From Oscillospiraceae bacterium (lineage in GTDB: Bacteria > Bacillota > Clostridia > Oscillospirales > Oscillospiraceae), in the NCBI GenBank assembly GCA_017938625.1, contig JAGBBD010000024.1:1-49142 (forward strand): a stretch of DNA of 49,142 nt, read 5' to 3'. Numbering within the stretch: the first letter of the stretch is position 1; every line of letters starts with the position of its first letter. The notes under the pieces are model-generated. The model ran no database searches. It saw nothing but the letters and a program-made list of their open reading frames with translations, and was not told the DNA's origin. A program made the translations under genes and the position numbers. Of this stretch, positions 1-7,438 are shown one piece after another.

Positions 1-8
1 AGCCGCTT

Positions 9-437
9 TTACTTTTCCAGAAATTCAATTGCCGCTTTATATTTTTCAACACGCTTTTGGGCAGCCTCGTCCACAATGTCCAATCTACTCAGATCGCTGT
101 TGTGCCGCAGATCTGCAAGCTTCACGACCCTTGCAATGGGATCTTTTTTGATTTCGGCAACATAGTCCATATATTCTACCGCTTTATCATGAGTCATCAG
201 CCGAAGCGCCTTCAAGACCTCCTGTGGAAAACCAACAGACTTCAGCCGTTCTATGGTCATATCCGTATCCTCGATCACATCATGCAGCAGCGCTACGCAG
301 GTTGAAGGTTCATCTGTCATCTGTTCCGCCAAATGGATAGGATGGAATATATAGGGCATTTCACTCTTATCCTTCTGACCATGATGCGACTGGTATGCGA
401 TCTGCATGGCTTTCTTGGTCAATGCTGTGTAAATCAT
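9..437 (-). CDS. Small HD-domain (p)ppGpp hydrolase-like protein
   Basis: This is a stand-alone HD-domain protein of 142 residues that resembles the hydrolase half of RelA/SpoT and the metazoan MESH1 type. The metal-site motifs are in order: an N-terminal H-G-Q-x-D-K segment, YIFHPI, the paired-acid motif HDVIEDTD near residue 52, and VKLADLRHN near residue 106. There is no synthetase, TGS or ACT domain, so hydrolysis of alarmones (ppGpp to GDP, or related nucleotides) in the cytoplasm is the likely role. It is somewhat shorter than most small alarmone hydrolases (about 180 residues) but starts and ends cleanly. The start has AGAGG seven bases upstream. It is divergent from the dihydrouridine synthase gene. 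Substrate assignment is an inference from the family, since HD proteins of this size can also act on other nucleotides. Confidence 0.8.
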   Translation of the reverse strand: MIYTALTKKAMQIAYQSHHGQKDKSEMPYIFHPIHLAEQMTDEPSTCVALLHDVIEDTDMTIERLKSVGFPQEVLKALRLMTHDKAVEYMDYVAEIKKDPIARVVKLADLRHNSDLSRLDIVDEAAQKRVEKYKAAIEFLEK

Positions 438-487
438 AAAACCACCTCTTTTTCGATACTACCACAAAATATTCTATGCCGCAACGG

Positions 488-516
488 TTGCCGTAAGCTT
501 TTGTTCGTGATATGAT
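488..516 (+). promoter_or_regulatory. Sigma-A promoter for dus
   Basis: TTGCCG (488-493), a 17-base spacer and TATGAT (511-516), with TGA just before the -10 (extended -10). The predicted transcript start near 523 leaves a leader of about 20 bases. An in-frame ATG overlapping this -10 at 512 is therefore not the translation start. Confidence 0.7.
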
Positions 517-541
517 AAGAAAAACACTTTTGGGAGGTCAT

Positions 542-1498
542 ATGCTGCTGGATCTTGCACCTTTGGAAGGTATCACAGGCTCTTTGTTCCGCAGTCTGTA
601 TCATGAATTTTTCCCGGGTATTGACCGTTACTACACCCCTTTCATCTCCCCCACTTCCGACCACCTTTTTACCGCCAAGGAACAGCGCGAGATCTTACCG
701 GAGAACAACGAAGGCATGATCGTGATCCCTCAGCTTCTGACCAAAAACGCAGCAGATTTTCTTTGGGCTGCACAGGAGCTGCATACCATAGGGTACGATG
801 AGATCAACTTAAATCTCGGCTGTCCATCCGGCACAGTTACAGCAAAAGGGAAAGGTGCCGGTATGCTGGCAGATCCTGCTGCGCTTGATGCATTTCTTGA
901 CAGCATCTATTCTGCTGCACCGTGCAAGATCTCTGTAAAAACGAGACTTGGAATGGAGCAGCCGGAAGAATTTGAACATATTCTGCAGATCTATGAAAAG
1001 TATCCACTTTCCGAATTGATCATTCATCCCAGAGTTCGAAAAGATTTTTACCGCCATCCTGTGCGTCGGGAGTCGTTTGAGAAAATCTACTGTTCTTCAC
1101 AGCTTCCTCTGTCCTATAATGGAAGTATCGTTTCACCACAAGACTATCTGCAATGTGCGCAGAAACATCCGTCGCTCAAAGCAATTATGATCGGACAAGG
1201 CGTCATCGCAGACCCATTCCTGCCGGGAAAGATCAAATACAAGGCAGAAGGAAGCAAGGAGCTTTTAAGACAGTTCCACGATAGGCTTGTTGACGCATAT
1301 ACACAGCGCTTCGGCAGCAGGAACAACGCTGTAAAGCGAATGAAAGAACTCTGGTTTTATCTTTCCTGTTCCTTCGAAAATGGCGAGCAATATCGCAAAA
1401 AGATTCTGAAATCACGCTCTGCCGATGATTATGACGCTGTTGTCAGTCAGATTTTCTCCTCTGCCGCTCTGCTTTCTGTCAGCACCGGAGACTGGTGA
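542..1498 (+). CDS. dus: tRNA-dihydrouridine synthase
   Basis: FMN-dependent enzyme of 318 residues that reduces uridine to 5,6-dihydrouridine in the D loop of tRNA, acting in the cytoplasm. The family pattern is clear. The substrate and FMN segment reads INLNLGCPSG with the catalytic Cys at about residue 94. It is followed by GKGAGML, the FMN-binding lysine strand KTRLG, the HPRVRKDFY segment and the YNGSI strand of the TIM barrel, then a C-terminal helical domain. The start was set at 542 because TGGGAGG lies four bases upstream. The longer reading from 512 would begin inside the promoter. The hydrolase gene at 1544 follows closely on the same strand and is probably co-transcribed. I cannot tell which uridine positions are modified. 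Confidence 0.93.
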   Translation: MLLDLAPLEGITGSLFRSLYHEFFPGIDRYYTPFISPTSDHLFTAKEQREILPENNEGMIVIPQLLTKNAADFLWAAQELHTIGYDEINLNLGCPSGTVTAKGKGAGMLADPAALDAFLDSIYSAAPCKISVKTRLGMEQPEEFEHILQIYEKYPLSELIIHPRVRKDFYRHPVRRESFEKIYCSSQLPLSYNGSIVSPQDYLQCAQKHPSLKAIMIGQGVIADPFLPGKIKYKAEGSKELLRQFHDRLVDAYTQRFGSRNNAVKRMKELWFYLSCSFENGEQYRKKILKSRSADDYDAVVSQIFSSAALLSVSTGDW

Positions 1499-1543
1499 TA
1501 TGCCTTTTACAACACGATCAAGAAATATAATGAGGGTAAACAT

Positions 1544-2719
1544 ATGGATTTTACTTATTTAAAAAACTTTATGGATCGACTGACCATGGACACCGTTCCA
1601 GGAAACAGCGTGGTTGTTTACCATGAGAATAAAGAAGTATTTCGTTACAGCGCAGGTTACAGCGATGTAGAAAGCAAAACGCCTATGACAGGTGATGAAC
1701 TGCTGAACATCTACTCCTGTTCCAAGCCCGCGACTGTGGTTGCGGCTCTGCAGCTTTATGAAAAAGGTTATTTCCTGCTGGATGATCCGCTGTATGAGTT
1801 CATGCCTCAGTTCCGCGAAATGTACGTCAGAGATGAATCCGGTGAGGTGCGCAAAGCAACTACCCCCATTACCATGCGTCATTTGTTCACCATGACATCC
1901 GGTCTTTCCTATGACAAGTATCCTCCCTCCATGCTGCAGGCTGATAAGGACACCAATGGTCAGATGCCTACAGTGGCAGCTCTGGGCTACCTTGCACAAG
2001 AACCTCTTGCCTTTGAGCCCGGCAGTCACTGGAAATATAGCCTTTCTCATGATGTTCTGGCAGCGGTCGTTGAAGCGATCTCCGGCAAGCGTTTCAGCAA
2101 ATACATGACAGACGAAGTCTTTGCTCCCATAGGAGTCAAAGATGTTTATTACCATCAGACAGAAGAAACCCTGCCCAGAATGGCAAGTCAGTATATGTTC
2201 AAAACGGATGAAGAGATTGAGATCTCCAAGGGACAGATATCCTCTTCCGGAAAAGACGGCTATTGGGAGAAACAAACCTATGAAAACGACCTGCTTTATG
2301 GGCCCGAGTACGACAGCGGCGGCGCAGGTATCATTACCTCTGTTCCGGAATATGCAAAATTTGCCTCATGTCTTGCTAACGGCGGTATCGCTCCCAATGG
2401 TGAGCAGATCCTCAGCGCCGGCACCATCGAGCTGCTGCGCACCAACCAGCTGAGCGATACACAGCTGAAGGATTTCAACTGGCCACAGCTGACGGGATAT
2501 GGCTATGGTCTTGGTGTACGAACGATCCTTGACCGTGCCGCTGCCGGATTTAACGGACCTGACGGTGAATTCGGATGGGGTGGTGCCGCAGGCGCGACCA
2601 TCTCGGTAGATCCCGACAGTAAGTTCTCCTATTTTTATTCGCACCACATGCTGATTCCCAAAGAAGAGTTCTACCAGCCCAGACTGCGCAACATCGCATA
2701 CGCCTGTCTTTATCGATAA
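1544..2719 (+). CDS. Beta-lactamase family serine hydrolase (class C/esterase-like)
   Basis: A 391-residue member of the beta-lactamase/transpeptidase-like fold (Pfam Beta-lactamase, PF00144). The nucleophile motif SxxK is SCSK at residues 58-61, and the second motif is YSL within a KYSLSHDV segment (YxN in true class C enzymes, so the Asn is absent). A glycine-rich GWGGAAGA near residue 345 stands where KTG/HxG is found. There is no signal peptide, so it is probably cytoplasmic, which argues for an esterase or peptidase role rather than antibiotic resistance. GAGGG precedes the start by about ten bases. It follows dus by 45 bases with no terminator between and ends at a good hairpin, so the two genes likely form one transcript. 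The substrate is unknown. Confidence 0.85.
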   Translation: MDFTYLKNFMDRLTMDTVPGNSVVVYHENKEVFRYSAGYSDVESKTPMTGDELLNIYSCSKPATVVAALQLYEKGYFLLDDPLYEFMPQFREMYVRDESGEVRKATTPITMRHLFTMTSGLSYDKYPPSMLQADKDTNGQMPTVAALGYLAQEPLAFEPGSHWKYSLSHDVLAAVVEAISGKRFSKYMTDEVFAPIGVKDVYYHQTEETLPRMASQYMFKTDEEIEISKGQISSSGKDGYWEKQTYENDLLYGPEYDSGGAGIITSVPEYAKFASCLANGGIAPNGEQILSAGTIELLRTNQLSDTQLKDFNWPQLTGYGYGLGVRTILDRAAAGFNGPDGEFGWGGAAGATISVDPDSKFSYFYSHHMLIPKEEFYQPRLRNIAYACLYR

Positions 2720-2720
2720 A

Positions 2721-2753
2721 AGAAATGCACCGTGTTTAACGGTGCATTTCTTA
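2721..2753 (+). terminator. Intrinsic terminator after the serine hydrolase
   Basis: A 12-bp inverted repeat (2721-2732 with 2740-2751, AGAAATGCACCG and its complement) follows directly on the stop codon. The downstream T run is short, so termination may be partial. Confidence 0.6.
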
Positions 2754-2755
2754 TC

Positions 2756-2784
2756 TTGAAGATGCGTTGTCAATATGCTATATT
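2756..2784 (+). promoter_or_regulatory. Promoter for the acyltransferase gene
   Basis: TTGAAG (2756-2761), 17-base spacer, TATATT (2779-2784). The predicted start near 2791 lies before the AGGAAGGG ribosome binding site of the gene at 2815. This supports the ATG at 2815 over an upstream ATG at 2775 in the same frame. Confidence 0.65.
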
Positions 2785-2814
2785 ATTGGTATCTCAAAAG
2801 GAAGGGTAACACCT

Positions 2815-3969
2815 ATGCAGAAGATCCCGATCAAGCACAAAATCACGTGGTTTATCATTCGACCTTTGGTCGCGGTGTTTTTATTTATAAAATTCGGTTA
2901 TCGGTTTAAGCTTGCAAAAGGATTGCCGGAACAATACATTGTTCTGGCCAATCACACAACAGATTATGACCCTCTGTTTACTGCTGTCAGTTTTCCCAAG
3001 CAAATGTACTTTGTCGGCAGTGAGCACATCTCCAGATGGAAGTTGGCATATCCACTGATCAAGTGGGCATTTCAGCCTATTCTTCGATACAAAGGAACTT
3101 CCGCCGCCTCCACAGTCATGGAAATGCTGCGAACAATTCGTAAGGGCGGCAATATTTGTATGTTCCCCGAGGGTGCCAGAAGCTGGAACGGGATCACCGC
3201 CCCTATCCTTCCTTCCACGGGTAAAGTGGTCAAAAGCGCCAAATGCGGTCTTGTGACCTATAAGATCGAAGGCGGTTATTTTGCCAGTCCCAATTGGAGT
3301 GAAAAAGGTACACGCAGAGGTCGTGTGCGTGGGTCGGTCGTCAATATTTATACCCCCGAGCAGTTGTCTGCTATGAGCCTTAACGAGATCAACAACGCGA
3401 TCAACAAGGATCTTCATGAAGATGCTTATATGCGCCAGCTGGCGTGTCCTGCAAAATATAAAGGTGCTCAGATCGCCTATAAAATGGAAAATATGCTCTC
3501 CCACTGCCCCCACTGCGGCGCAATGGACAGCCTTCGTTCCCAAAAGGACACTGTCACCTGTACAAATTGCAGTCACAGTTTCCGATATACGCAGTTTGGT
3601 ATGCTGGAAGGTATCGATGTCAAGACAGTGAAAGAGCTCTTTTCGTGGCAAAAAGAGCAGGTATTGCAGGATGCGCTGAAGGATGCCGTGTACACATCTT
3701 CCGAAGCTTCCCTTTACACCATTGAAAATCACAAGCAGCAGTTGCTTGCGCAGGGCCGAGTCAAAATGGACCGCAACGTCATTTCCTGTGACGGCAAGGA
3801 CGTTCCCCTATCGGAGATCACCGATAGGGCGATGCATGGCAGACACGCATTGGTATTCTCGGTCGGTGATACATATTATGAGCTGATTTTTGCAGCAGAT
3901 GCCTGCGTCTTGAAATATCATCTGCTCTATCAGGCTTACCGTGACGGCGCGATCACAAAATATAATTGA
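2815..3969 (+). CDS. 1-acylglycerol-3-phosphate acyltransferase-like protein with zinc ribbon
   Basis: A 384-residue PlsC-family acyltransferase. The catalytic HX4D motif is HTTDYD (His47, Asp52) and the phosphate-binding motif is FPEGARSW, about 85 residues later. The N terminus carries one hydrophobic segment (about 12-28) for membrane association. The family adds the second acyl chain in phosphatidic acid synthesis. Unusually, the protein continues about 180 residues beyond the acyltransferase core with a CxxC...CxxC zinc ribbon (CPHCGAMD to CTNCS, about 226-250) and a further domain I cannot name. That extension is much longer than in classic PlsC (about 240 residues), so it may be a Clostridia-specific subfamily rather than the housekeeping enzyme. 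Start chosen by AGGAAGGG eight bases upstream. Confidence 0.8.
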   Translation: MQKIPIKHKITWFIIRPLVAVFLFIKFGYRFKLAKGLPEQYIVLANHTTDYDPLFTAVSFPKQMYFVGSEHISRWKLAYPLIKWAFQPILRYKGTSAASTVMEMLRTIRKGGNICMFPEGARSWNGITAPILPSTGKVVKSAKCGLVTYKIEGGYFASPNWSEKGTRRGRVRGSVVNIYTPEQLSAMSLNEINNAINKDLHEDAYMRQLACPAKYKGAQIAYKMENMLSHCPHCGAMDSLRSQKDTVTCTNCSHSFRYTQFGMLEGIDVKTVKELFSWQKEQVLQDALKDAVYTSSEASLYTIENHKQQLLAQGRVKMDRNVISCDGKDVPLSEITDRAMHGRHALVFSVGDTYYELIFAADACVLKYHLLYQAYRDGAITKYN

Positions 3970-3995
3970 GGTCGTATAGAATACTTTCGTGATAC

Positions 3996-4019
3996 CAATA
4001 ATGTTTTCAGGAATTATTG
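3996..4019. promoter_or_regulatory. Inverted repeat upstream of rubrerythrin
   Basis: CAATAAT (3996-4002) and ATTATTG (4013-4019) form a perfect 7-bp dyad separated by 10 bases in the leader of the rubrerythrin gene. A small GCCG-CATT-CGGC hairpin follows at 4021-4032. It could be an operator for an oxidative-stress regulator, but it does not match the spacing of a classic PerR box. No convincing -35/-10 pair was seen. Confidence 0.3.
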
Positions 4020-4065
4020 TGCCGCATTCGGCAGATAATAACAAAATCAAATGGAGGAATGAATC

Positions 4066-4608
4066 ATGAGCAAAAACCCATATGTCGGTACTAAGACCGA
4101 AAAAAACCTGTGGGAAGCCTTCGCAGGTGAATCCCAGGCTCGCAACAAGTATACCTATTTTGCATCCGTCGCCAAAAAGGCCGGTTATGAGCAGATTGCA
4201 GCTCTGTTCCTGCAGACTGCTGAGAATGAAAAGGAACATGCAAAGCTTTGGTTCAAGGCTCTTGGTGAACTGGGTGACACCGCCGAGAATCTGCAGCACG
4301 CAGCAGAGGGCGAAAACTATGAGTGGACCGATATGTATGATCGCATGGCAAAGGAAGCCGAAGAGGAAGGCTTTACAGAGCTTGCCGCAAAATTCCGCGG
4401 TGTAGCTGCCATTGAAAAGTCCCATGAAGAGCGTTATCGCGCGCTGCTTAAGAATGTTGAGACCAAGACTGTTTTTGAAAAAGCCGGCATTGTCATGTGG
4501 GAATGCCGCAACTGCGGTCATCTGGTGACCGGCACTAAAGCACCTCAGCTTTGCCCCGTCTGCGCACATCCTCAGAGCTTCTTTGAAGTCCGCAAGGAAA
4601 ACTATTGA
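4066..4608 (+). CDS. rbr: Rubrerythrin
   Basis: A 180-residue rubrerythrin: an N-terminal four-helix ferritin-like diiron domain followed by a C-terminal rubredoxin-like FeS4 domain. Diiron ligand motifs are visible: the first E in [22 protein letters not shown], and [11 protein letters not shown]. The rubredoxin knuckles are CRNCG and CPVCAHP in the last 35 residues. The family reduces hydrogen peroxide to water using electrons from NAD(P)H-rubredoxin routes and protects anaerobes from oxygen. The length is typical. The start has TGGAGGAATG upstream. It is a single-gene transcript ending at a strong terminator shared with the convergent acetate kinase gene. The codon choice suggests high expression. 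Confidence 0.96.
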   Translation: MSKNPYVGTKTEKNLWEAFAGESQARNKYTYFASVAKKAGYEQIAALFLQTAENEKEHAKLWFKALGELGDTAENLQHAAEGENYEWTDMYDRMAKEAEEEGFTELAAKFRGVAAIEKSHEERYRALLKNVETKTVFEKAGIVMWECRNCGHLVTGTKAPQLCPVCAHPQSFFEVRKENY

Positions 4609-4618
4609 TCTGCAATAT

Positions 4619-4655
4619 AAAAAGGACAGTTTCCAGTTGGAAACTGTCCTTTTAT
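4619..4655. terminator. Bidirectional terminator between rbr and ackA
   Basis: A 14-bp perfect stem (4621-4634 with 4639-4652) with loop AGTT. T runs lie on both strands, and it serves the convergent rubrerythrin and acetate kinase genes. Confidence 0.9.
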
Positions 4656-4665
4656 TTTATCACAA

Positions 4666-5853
4666 TTATTTTGCCAGAGCAGCAGTATCCTTTGCGATCA
4701 TCAGTTCCTCGTTGGTGGGAATAACGAAGATCTTCACTCTGGAATCATCTGCCTGCACCTCAGCCTCAACACCGCGAGTCTTGTTCTTGACAGGATCGAT
4801 CTTGACGCCCATATACTCCAGACCCTCGACCAGCTTCTCGCGCATGTCGATGGAGTTTTCGCCAACACCGGCAGTGAAGACGATGGCATCGCAACCGCCC
4901 ATAGCGGCAGCGTAAGCACCAATATCCTTCTTGACCTCATAGACGAACTTGTCCAGAGCCAGCTGTGCACGCTCGTTGCCCTCGGCAGCGGCATTGTCCA
5001 GATCACGGAAGTCGGAGGAAACACCGGAGATGCCCAGCACACCGGACTTCTTGTTCAGGATGTTCATCATGGTCTTGATGTCGTAGCCATAGCGATCCAT
5101 CAGATACTCAATGATGGTGGCATCAATATCACCGGAACGGGTGCCCATAGGAACACCTGCAAGAGGGCCAAGGCCCATGGTTGTATCGACGACCTTGCCG
5201 TCAACGCAAGCGGACAGAGAGGAGCCGTTGCCCAGATGGCAGCAAATCACCTTGCTGTGCTCGGGGTTGCCCAGCATATCAACAGCACGGGCGGAAACAT
5301 AGCGGTGAGAAGTACCATGGAAGCCATAGCGACGAACATCATCGTTTTCATAGTACTCATAGGGGATTGCATAGGTGTATGCCTTAGCGGGCATGGTCAT
5401 GTGGAAAGCGGTATCAAAGACAGCGACCTGAGGCTTGTTGGGCATGACAGCCTGGCAAGCACGGATACCCATCAAGTTTGCAGGGTTGTGCAGGGGACCC
5501 AGGGGGATGCACTTCTCGATGGCTGCGATGCAGGCATCGTCGATGAGGCAGGACTCAGTGAATGCCATACCACCATGCAGGACACGGTGACCGACAGCAT
5601 CGATCTCATCGGTGGACTTGATAACACCATTGGTCTCATCGACCAGAATGCTCAGAACAGCCTGGATAGCCTCGGAATGGCTGGGCATGGCAATGTCCTG
5701 CACGACCTTATCGCGGCCGGGAACACTATGGTTGAGTCTGCCATCGATGCCGATGCGCTCACACAGACCCTTGGCGTAGACATCGCCCGTATCGGGGCTC
5801 ATGAACTGATACTTCAAAGAAGAACTGCCGGCGTTAATGATCAATACTTTCAT
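4666..5853 (-). CDS. ackA: Acetate kinase
   Basis: A 395-residue acetate kinase, which transfers phosphate between acetyl-phosphate and ADP to make ATP and acetate, the last step of mixed-acid fermentation. The ASKHA fold is evident. The N-terminal phosphate loop reads INAGSSSLKYQ, followed by DAVGHRVLHGG, FDTAFHMTMP, RRYGFHGTSHRYVS, CHLGNGSSL and VFTAGVGENS. The catalytic Arg, Asp and His positions lie inside those motifs. The length is standard. The start follows AGGAGATG. No phosphotransacetylase gene (pta) lies in the window, so ackA is transcribed alone here. The neighbour on the other side is the divergent acetate-using tRNA enzyme TmcAL. GC-rich preferred codons suggest strong expression. 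Confidence 0.97.
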   Translation of the reverse strand: MKVLIINAGSSSLKYQFMSPDTGDVYAKGLCERIGIDGRLNHSVPGRDKVVQDIAMPSHSEAIQAVLSILVDETNGVIKSTDEIDAVGHRVLHGGMAFTESCLIDDACIAAIEKCIPLGPLHNPANLMGIRACQAVMPNKPQVAVFDTAFHMTMPAKAYTYAIPYEYYENDDVRRYGFHGTSHRYVSARAVDMLGNPEHSKVICCHLGNGSSLSACVDGKVVDTTMGLGPLAGVPMGTRSGDIDATIIEYLMDRYGYDIKTMMNILNKKSGVLGISGVSSDFRDLDNAAAEGNERAQLALDKFVYEVKKDIGAYAAAMGGCDAIVFTAGVGENSIDMREKLVEGLEYMGVKIDPVKNKTRGVEAEVQADDSRVKIFVIPTNEELMIAKDTAALAK

Positions 5854-5879
5854 TGTTTTACATCTCCTGTGAATTATTG

Positions 5880-5908
5880 TTTCAAAACTCTGAAATCTAT
5901 GGTACTAT
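5880..5908 (+). promoter_or_regulatory. Possible promoter for tmcAL
   Basis: TTTCAA (5880-5885), 17-base spacer, TACTAT (5903-5908). It would give a leader of about 80 bases before the TTG start at 5998 and lies within the transcribed leader of the divergent ackA. The match is weak, so this is a tentative call. Confidence 0.35.
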
Positions 5909-5927
5909 AGCAGTACATACTTTTGAT

Positions 5928-5956
5928 ATTCTACTATAGATTTTATCAGTAGACAA
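5928..5956 (-). promoter_or_regulatory. Promoter for ackA
   Basis: On the minus strand TTGTCT (5956-5951), 17-base spacer, TAGAAT (5933-5928), about 75 bases upstream of the ackA start. Confidence 0.5.
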
Positions 5957-5997
5957 GAGGTAAAAGTGGATTTTTTATCCTTGGGAGGAAAATTTCC

Positions 5998-7152
5998 TTG
6001 AAAACAGTTGGTATTATTTGTGAATATAACCCCTTTCATCTGGGACATCAGCGGCAGTTTGATCTGATCCGGAAAGAATTCGGTGAAGATACCATGATTA
6101 TCTGCATTATGAGCGGCAATTACGTTCAGCGCGGAGTCCCTGCCATGTGGGATAAATACACCCGCGCCAATGCCGCAGTTGCCTGCGGTGCAGACCTTGT
6201 CTTTGAACTGCCGATCACAAAGGTTCTCTCCTCTGCAGAAGGCTTCGCTCGCGGTGGTGTAGAAATTCTGGTAAAGTTTGGCTGCACAGATATTCTCTGC
6301 TTTGGTGCCGAGTGCGGCGATACAGAGCAGATCATGAACACTGCCAGAAAACTCAACGATCCAACGTACAAAGACCGTTTGCAAAATTTTCTTTCTCAAG
6401 GGATGTCTTATGCTGCGGCAAAGCAGGCCTCTCTTGATGACAGCACTTCCCTGCTGTCTGACCCAAACAACATCCTTGGTGTCGAATACTGCAGGGCGAT
6501 CCTGGAGATAAACAGTACACTTACCCCATTTGCCATCAAAAGAAACGGTGGGTATCACGATACCGCCGCAGATGCGTCAGAGCCCTCTGCCACGGCAGTA
6601 CGGGCGCTCTATCCCAATGATAATTGGAAGCAATTTGTGCCGGAAGCATCTGCTTCCTTGTTATCTTCCGCCCGGTATTATGCATTATCTGCCGGAGAGC
6701 GTGCTGTATTGGCACGTCTGCGCGCTTTGAATGAAGATGAATGGGAGCAGTGTGCTCACGGCTCAGAAGGTCTTTGGAGCAAAGCAATGAAAGCAAGCAG
6801 GACACAAGGTTCCTATGAAGCGATCGTTGATGCTGTGAAGTCTAAACGATATCCAAGAACAAGAATCCAGCGATTGCTCCTGTGCGCTTATCTCGGTATC
6901 CGTCAGCACCATTTGCAGCAAGCAATTTCTTATACCAGACTCCTTGCCTTTTCTCCCCGCAGCCGCTCTTTACTTCGCAAGATCAAAGACACCGCCGAAA
7001 TCTCTGTGGTCAATCCCGGCGAGATCCCAAATGATAAGGATTTTTACGCGATTGAGACGCGCGCCGCAGATCTGTTCACCTTATTCTGTACGGACAATAT
7101 CTGCCTATGCAGGACAGAACAAGATGCCAGAGTCTTCATACCGCACAACTGA
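5998..7152 (+). CDS. tmcAL: tRNA(Met) cytidine acetate ligase
   Basis: A 384-residue enzyme of the YlbM/TmcAL family, which activates acetate with ATP and acetylates the wobble cytidine (ac4C34) of elongator tRNA-Met. The nucleotidyltransferase-like N terminus carries the HxGH motif HLGH (residues 14-17) in an EYNPFHLGHQ context. Next come SGNYVQRG, a DKYTRANAAV helix and a GADLVFELP segment, and GVEYCRAI near residue 160 completes the family pattern. Translation starts at TTG with GGGAGG nine bases upstream, and no ATG fits the conserved N terminus. The gene is divergent from acetate kinase, so an acetate-producing and an acetate-consuming enzyme share one intergenic region. The length is close to that of B. 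subtilis YlbM. Confidence 0.92.
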   Translation: MKTVGIICEYNPFHLGHQRQFDLIRKEFGEDTMIICIMSGNYVQRGVPAMWDKYTRANAAVACGADLVFELPITKVLSSAEGFARGGVEILVKFGCTDILCFGAECGDTEQIMNTARKLNDPTYKDRLQNFLSQGMSYAAAKQASLDDSTSLLSDPNNILGVEYCRAILEINSTLTPFAIKRNGGYHDTAADASEPSATAVRALYPNDNWKQFVPEASASLLSSARYYALSAGERAVLARLRALNEDEWEQCAHGSEGLWSKAMKASRTQGSYEAIVDAVKSKRYPRTRIQRLLLCAYLGIRQHHLQQAISYTRLLAFSPRSRSLLRKIKDTAEISVVNPGEIPNDKDFYAIETRAADLFTLFCTDNICLCRTEQDARVFIPHN

Positions 7153-7238
7153 TATCCACAGGTTTGTGACGTTTTCTTCCCCTTGGTTCTTGTGTTTTTT
7201 GCTTCCATAAAAAATTTCTGATTTTTTAAAAAAAGGAC

Positions 7239-7267
7239 TTGCAAAACCATGACACCTGTGATATTAT
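7239..7267 (+). promoter_or_regulatory. Promoter for tRNA-Arg
   Basis: TTGCAA (7239-7244), 17-base spacer, TATTAT (7262-7267), 25 bases upstream of the tRNA. Confidence 0.75.
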
Positions 7268-7291
7268 ATTGTGGCTCCGAGAGAGCGGTAT

Positions 7292-7368
7292 GCGCCGGTA
7301 GCTCAGTTGGATAGAGTGACTGGCTACGAACCAGTAGGTCAGGGGTTCGAGTCCCTTCCGGCGTACCA
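7292..7368 (+). tRNA. tRNA-Arg(ACG)
   Basis: A 77-base cloverleaf. The acceptor GCGCCGG pairs with CCGGCGT (one G-T pair). The D arm is GCTC...GAGT, and the anticodon stem ACTGG/CCAGT has loop CTACGAA giving anticodon ACG. The T arm is CAGGG-GTTCGAG-TCCCTT-like. CCA is encoded. The A34 is expected to be deaminated to inosine and to read CGU/CGC/CGA. It is followed at once by a terminator, so it is a single-gene transcript. Confidence 0.97.
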
Positions 7369-7370
7369 AA

Positions 7371-7399
7371 ACCAGATGCAGAAACGCATCTGGTTTTTT
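7371..7399 (+). terminator. Terminator of tRNA-Arg
   Basis: An 8-bp stem CCAGATGC (7372-7379) with GCATCTGG (7386-7393) followed by TTTTTT. Confidence 0.85.
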
Positions 7400-7412
7400 A
7401 TTTCTGCAGCAA

Positions 7413-7438
7413 AAATGAGGTGCTTGCGCACCTCATTT
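7413..7438. terminator. Terminator after sbcC
   Basis: A perfect 10-bp stem AATGAGGTGC (7414-7423) with its complement at 7428-7437 and loop TTGC. Flanking A and T runs allow function in both directions. It lies immediately past the sbcC stop. Confidence 0.8.

Noticed and set aside
1544-2719. Calling the serine hydrolase a resistance beta-lactamase
   Set aside because: No signal peptide, and the YxN and KTG motifs are not those of true class C enzymes.
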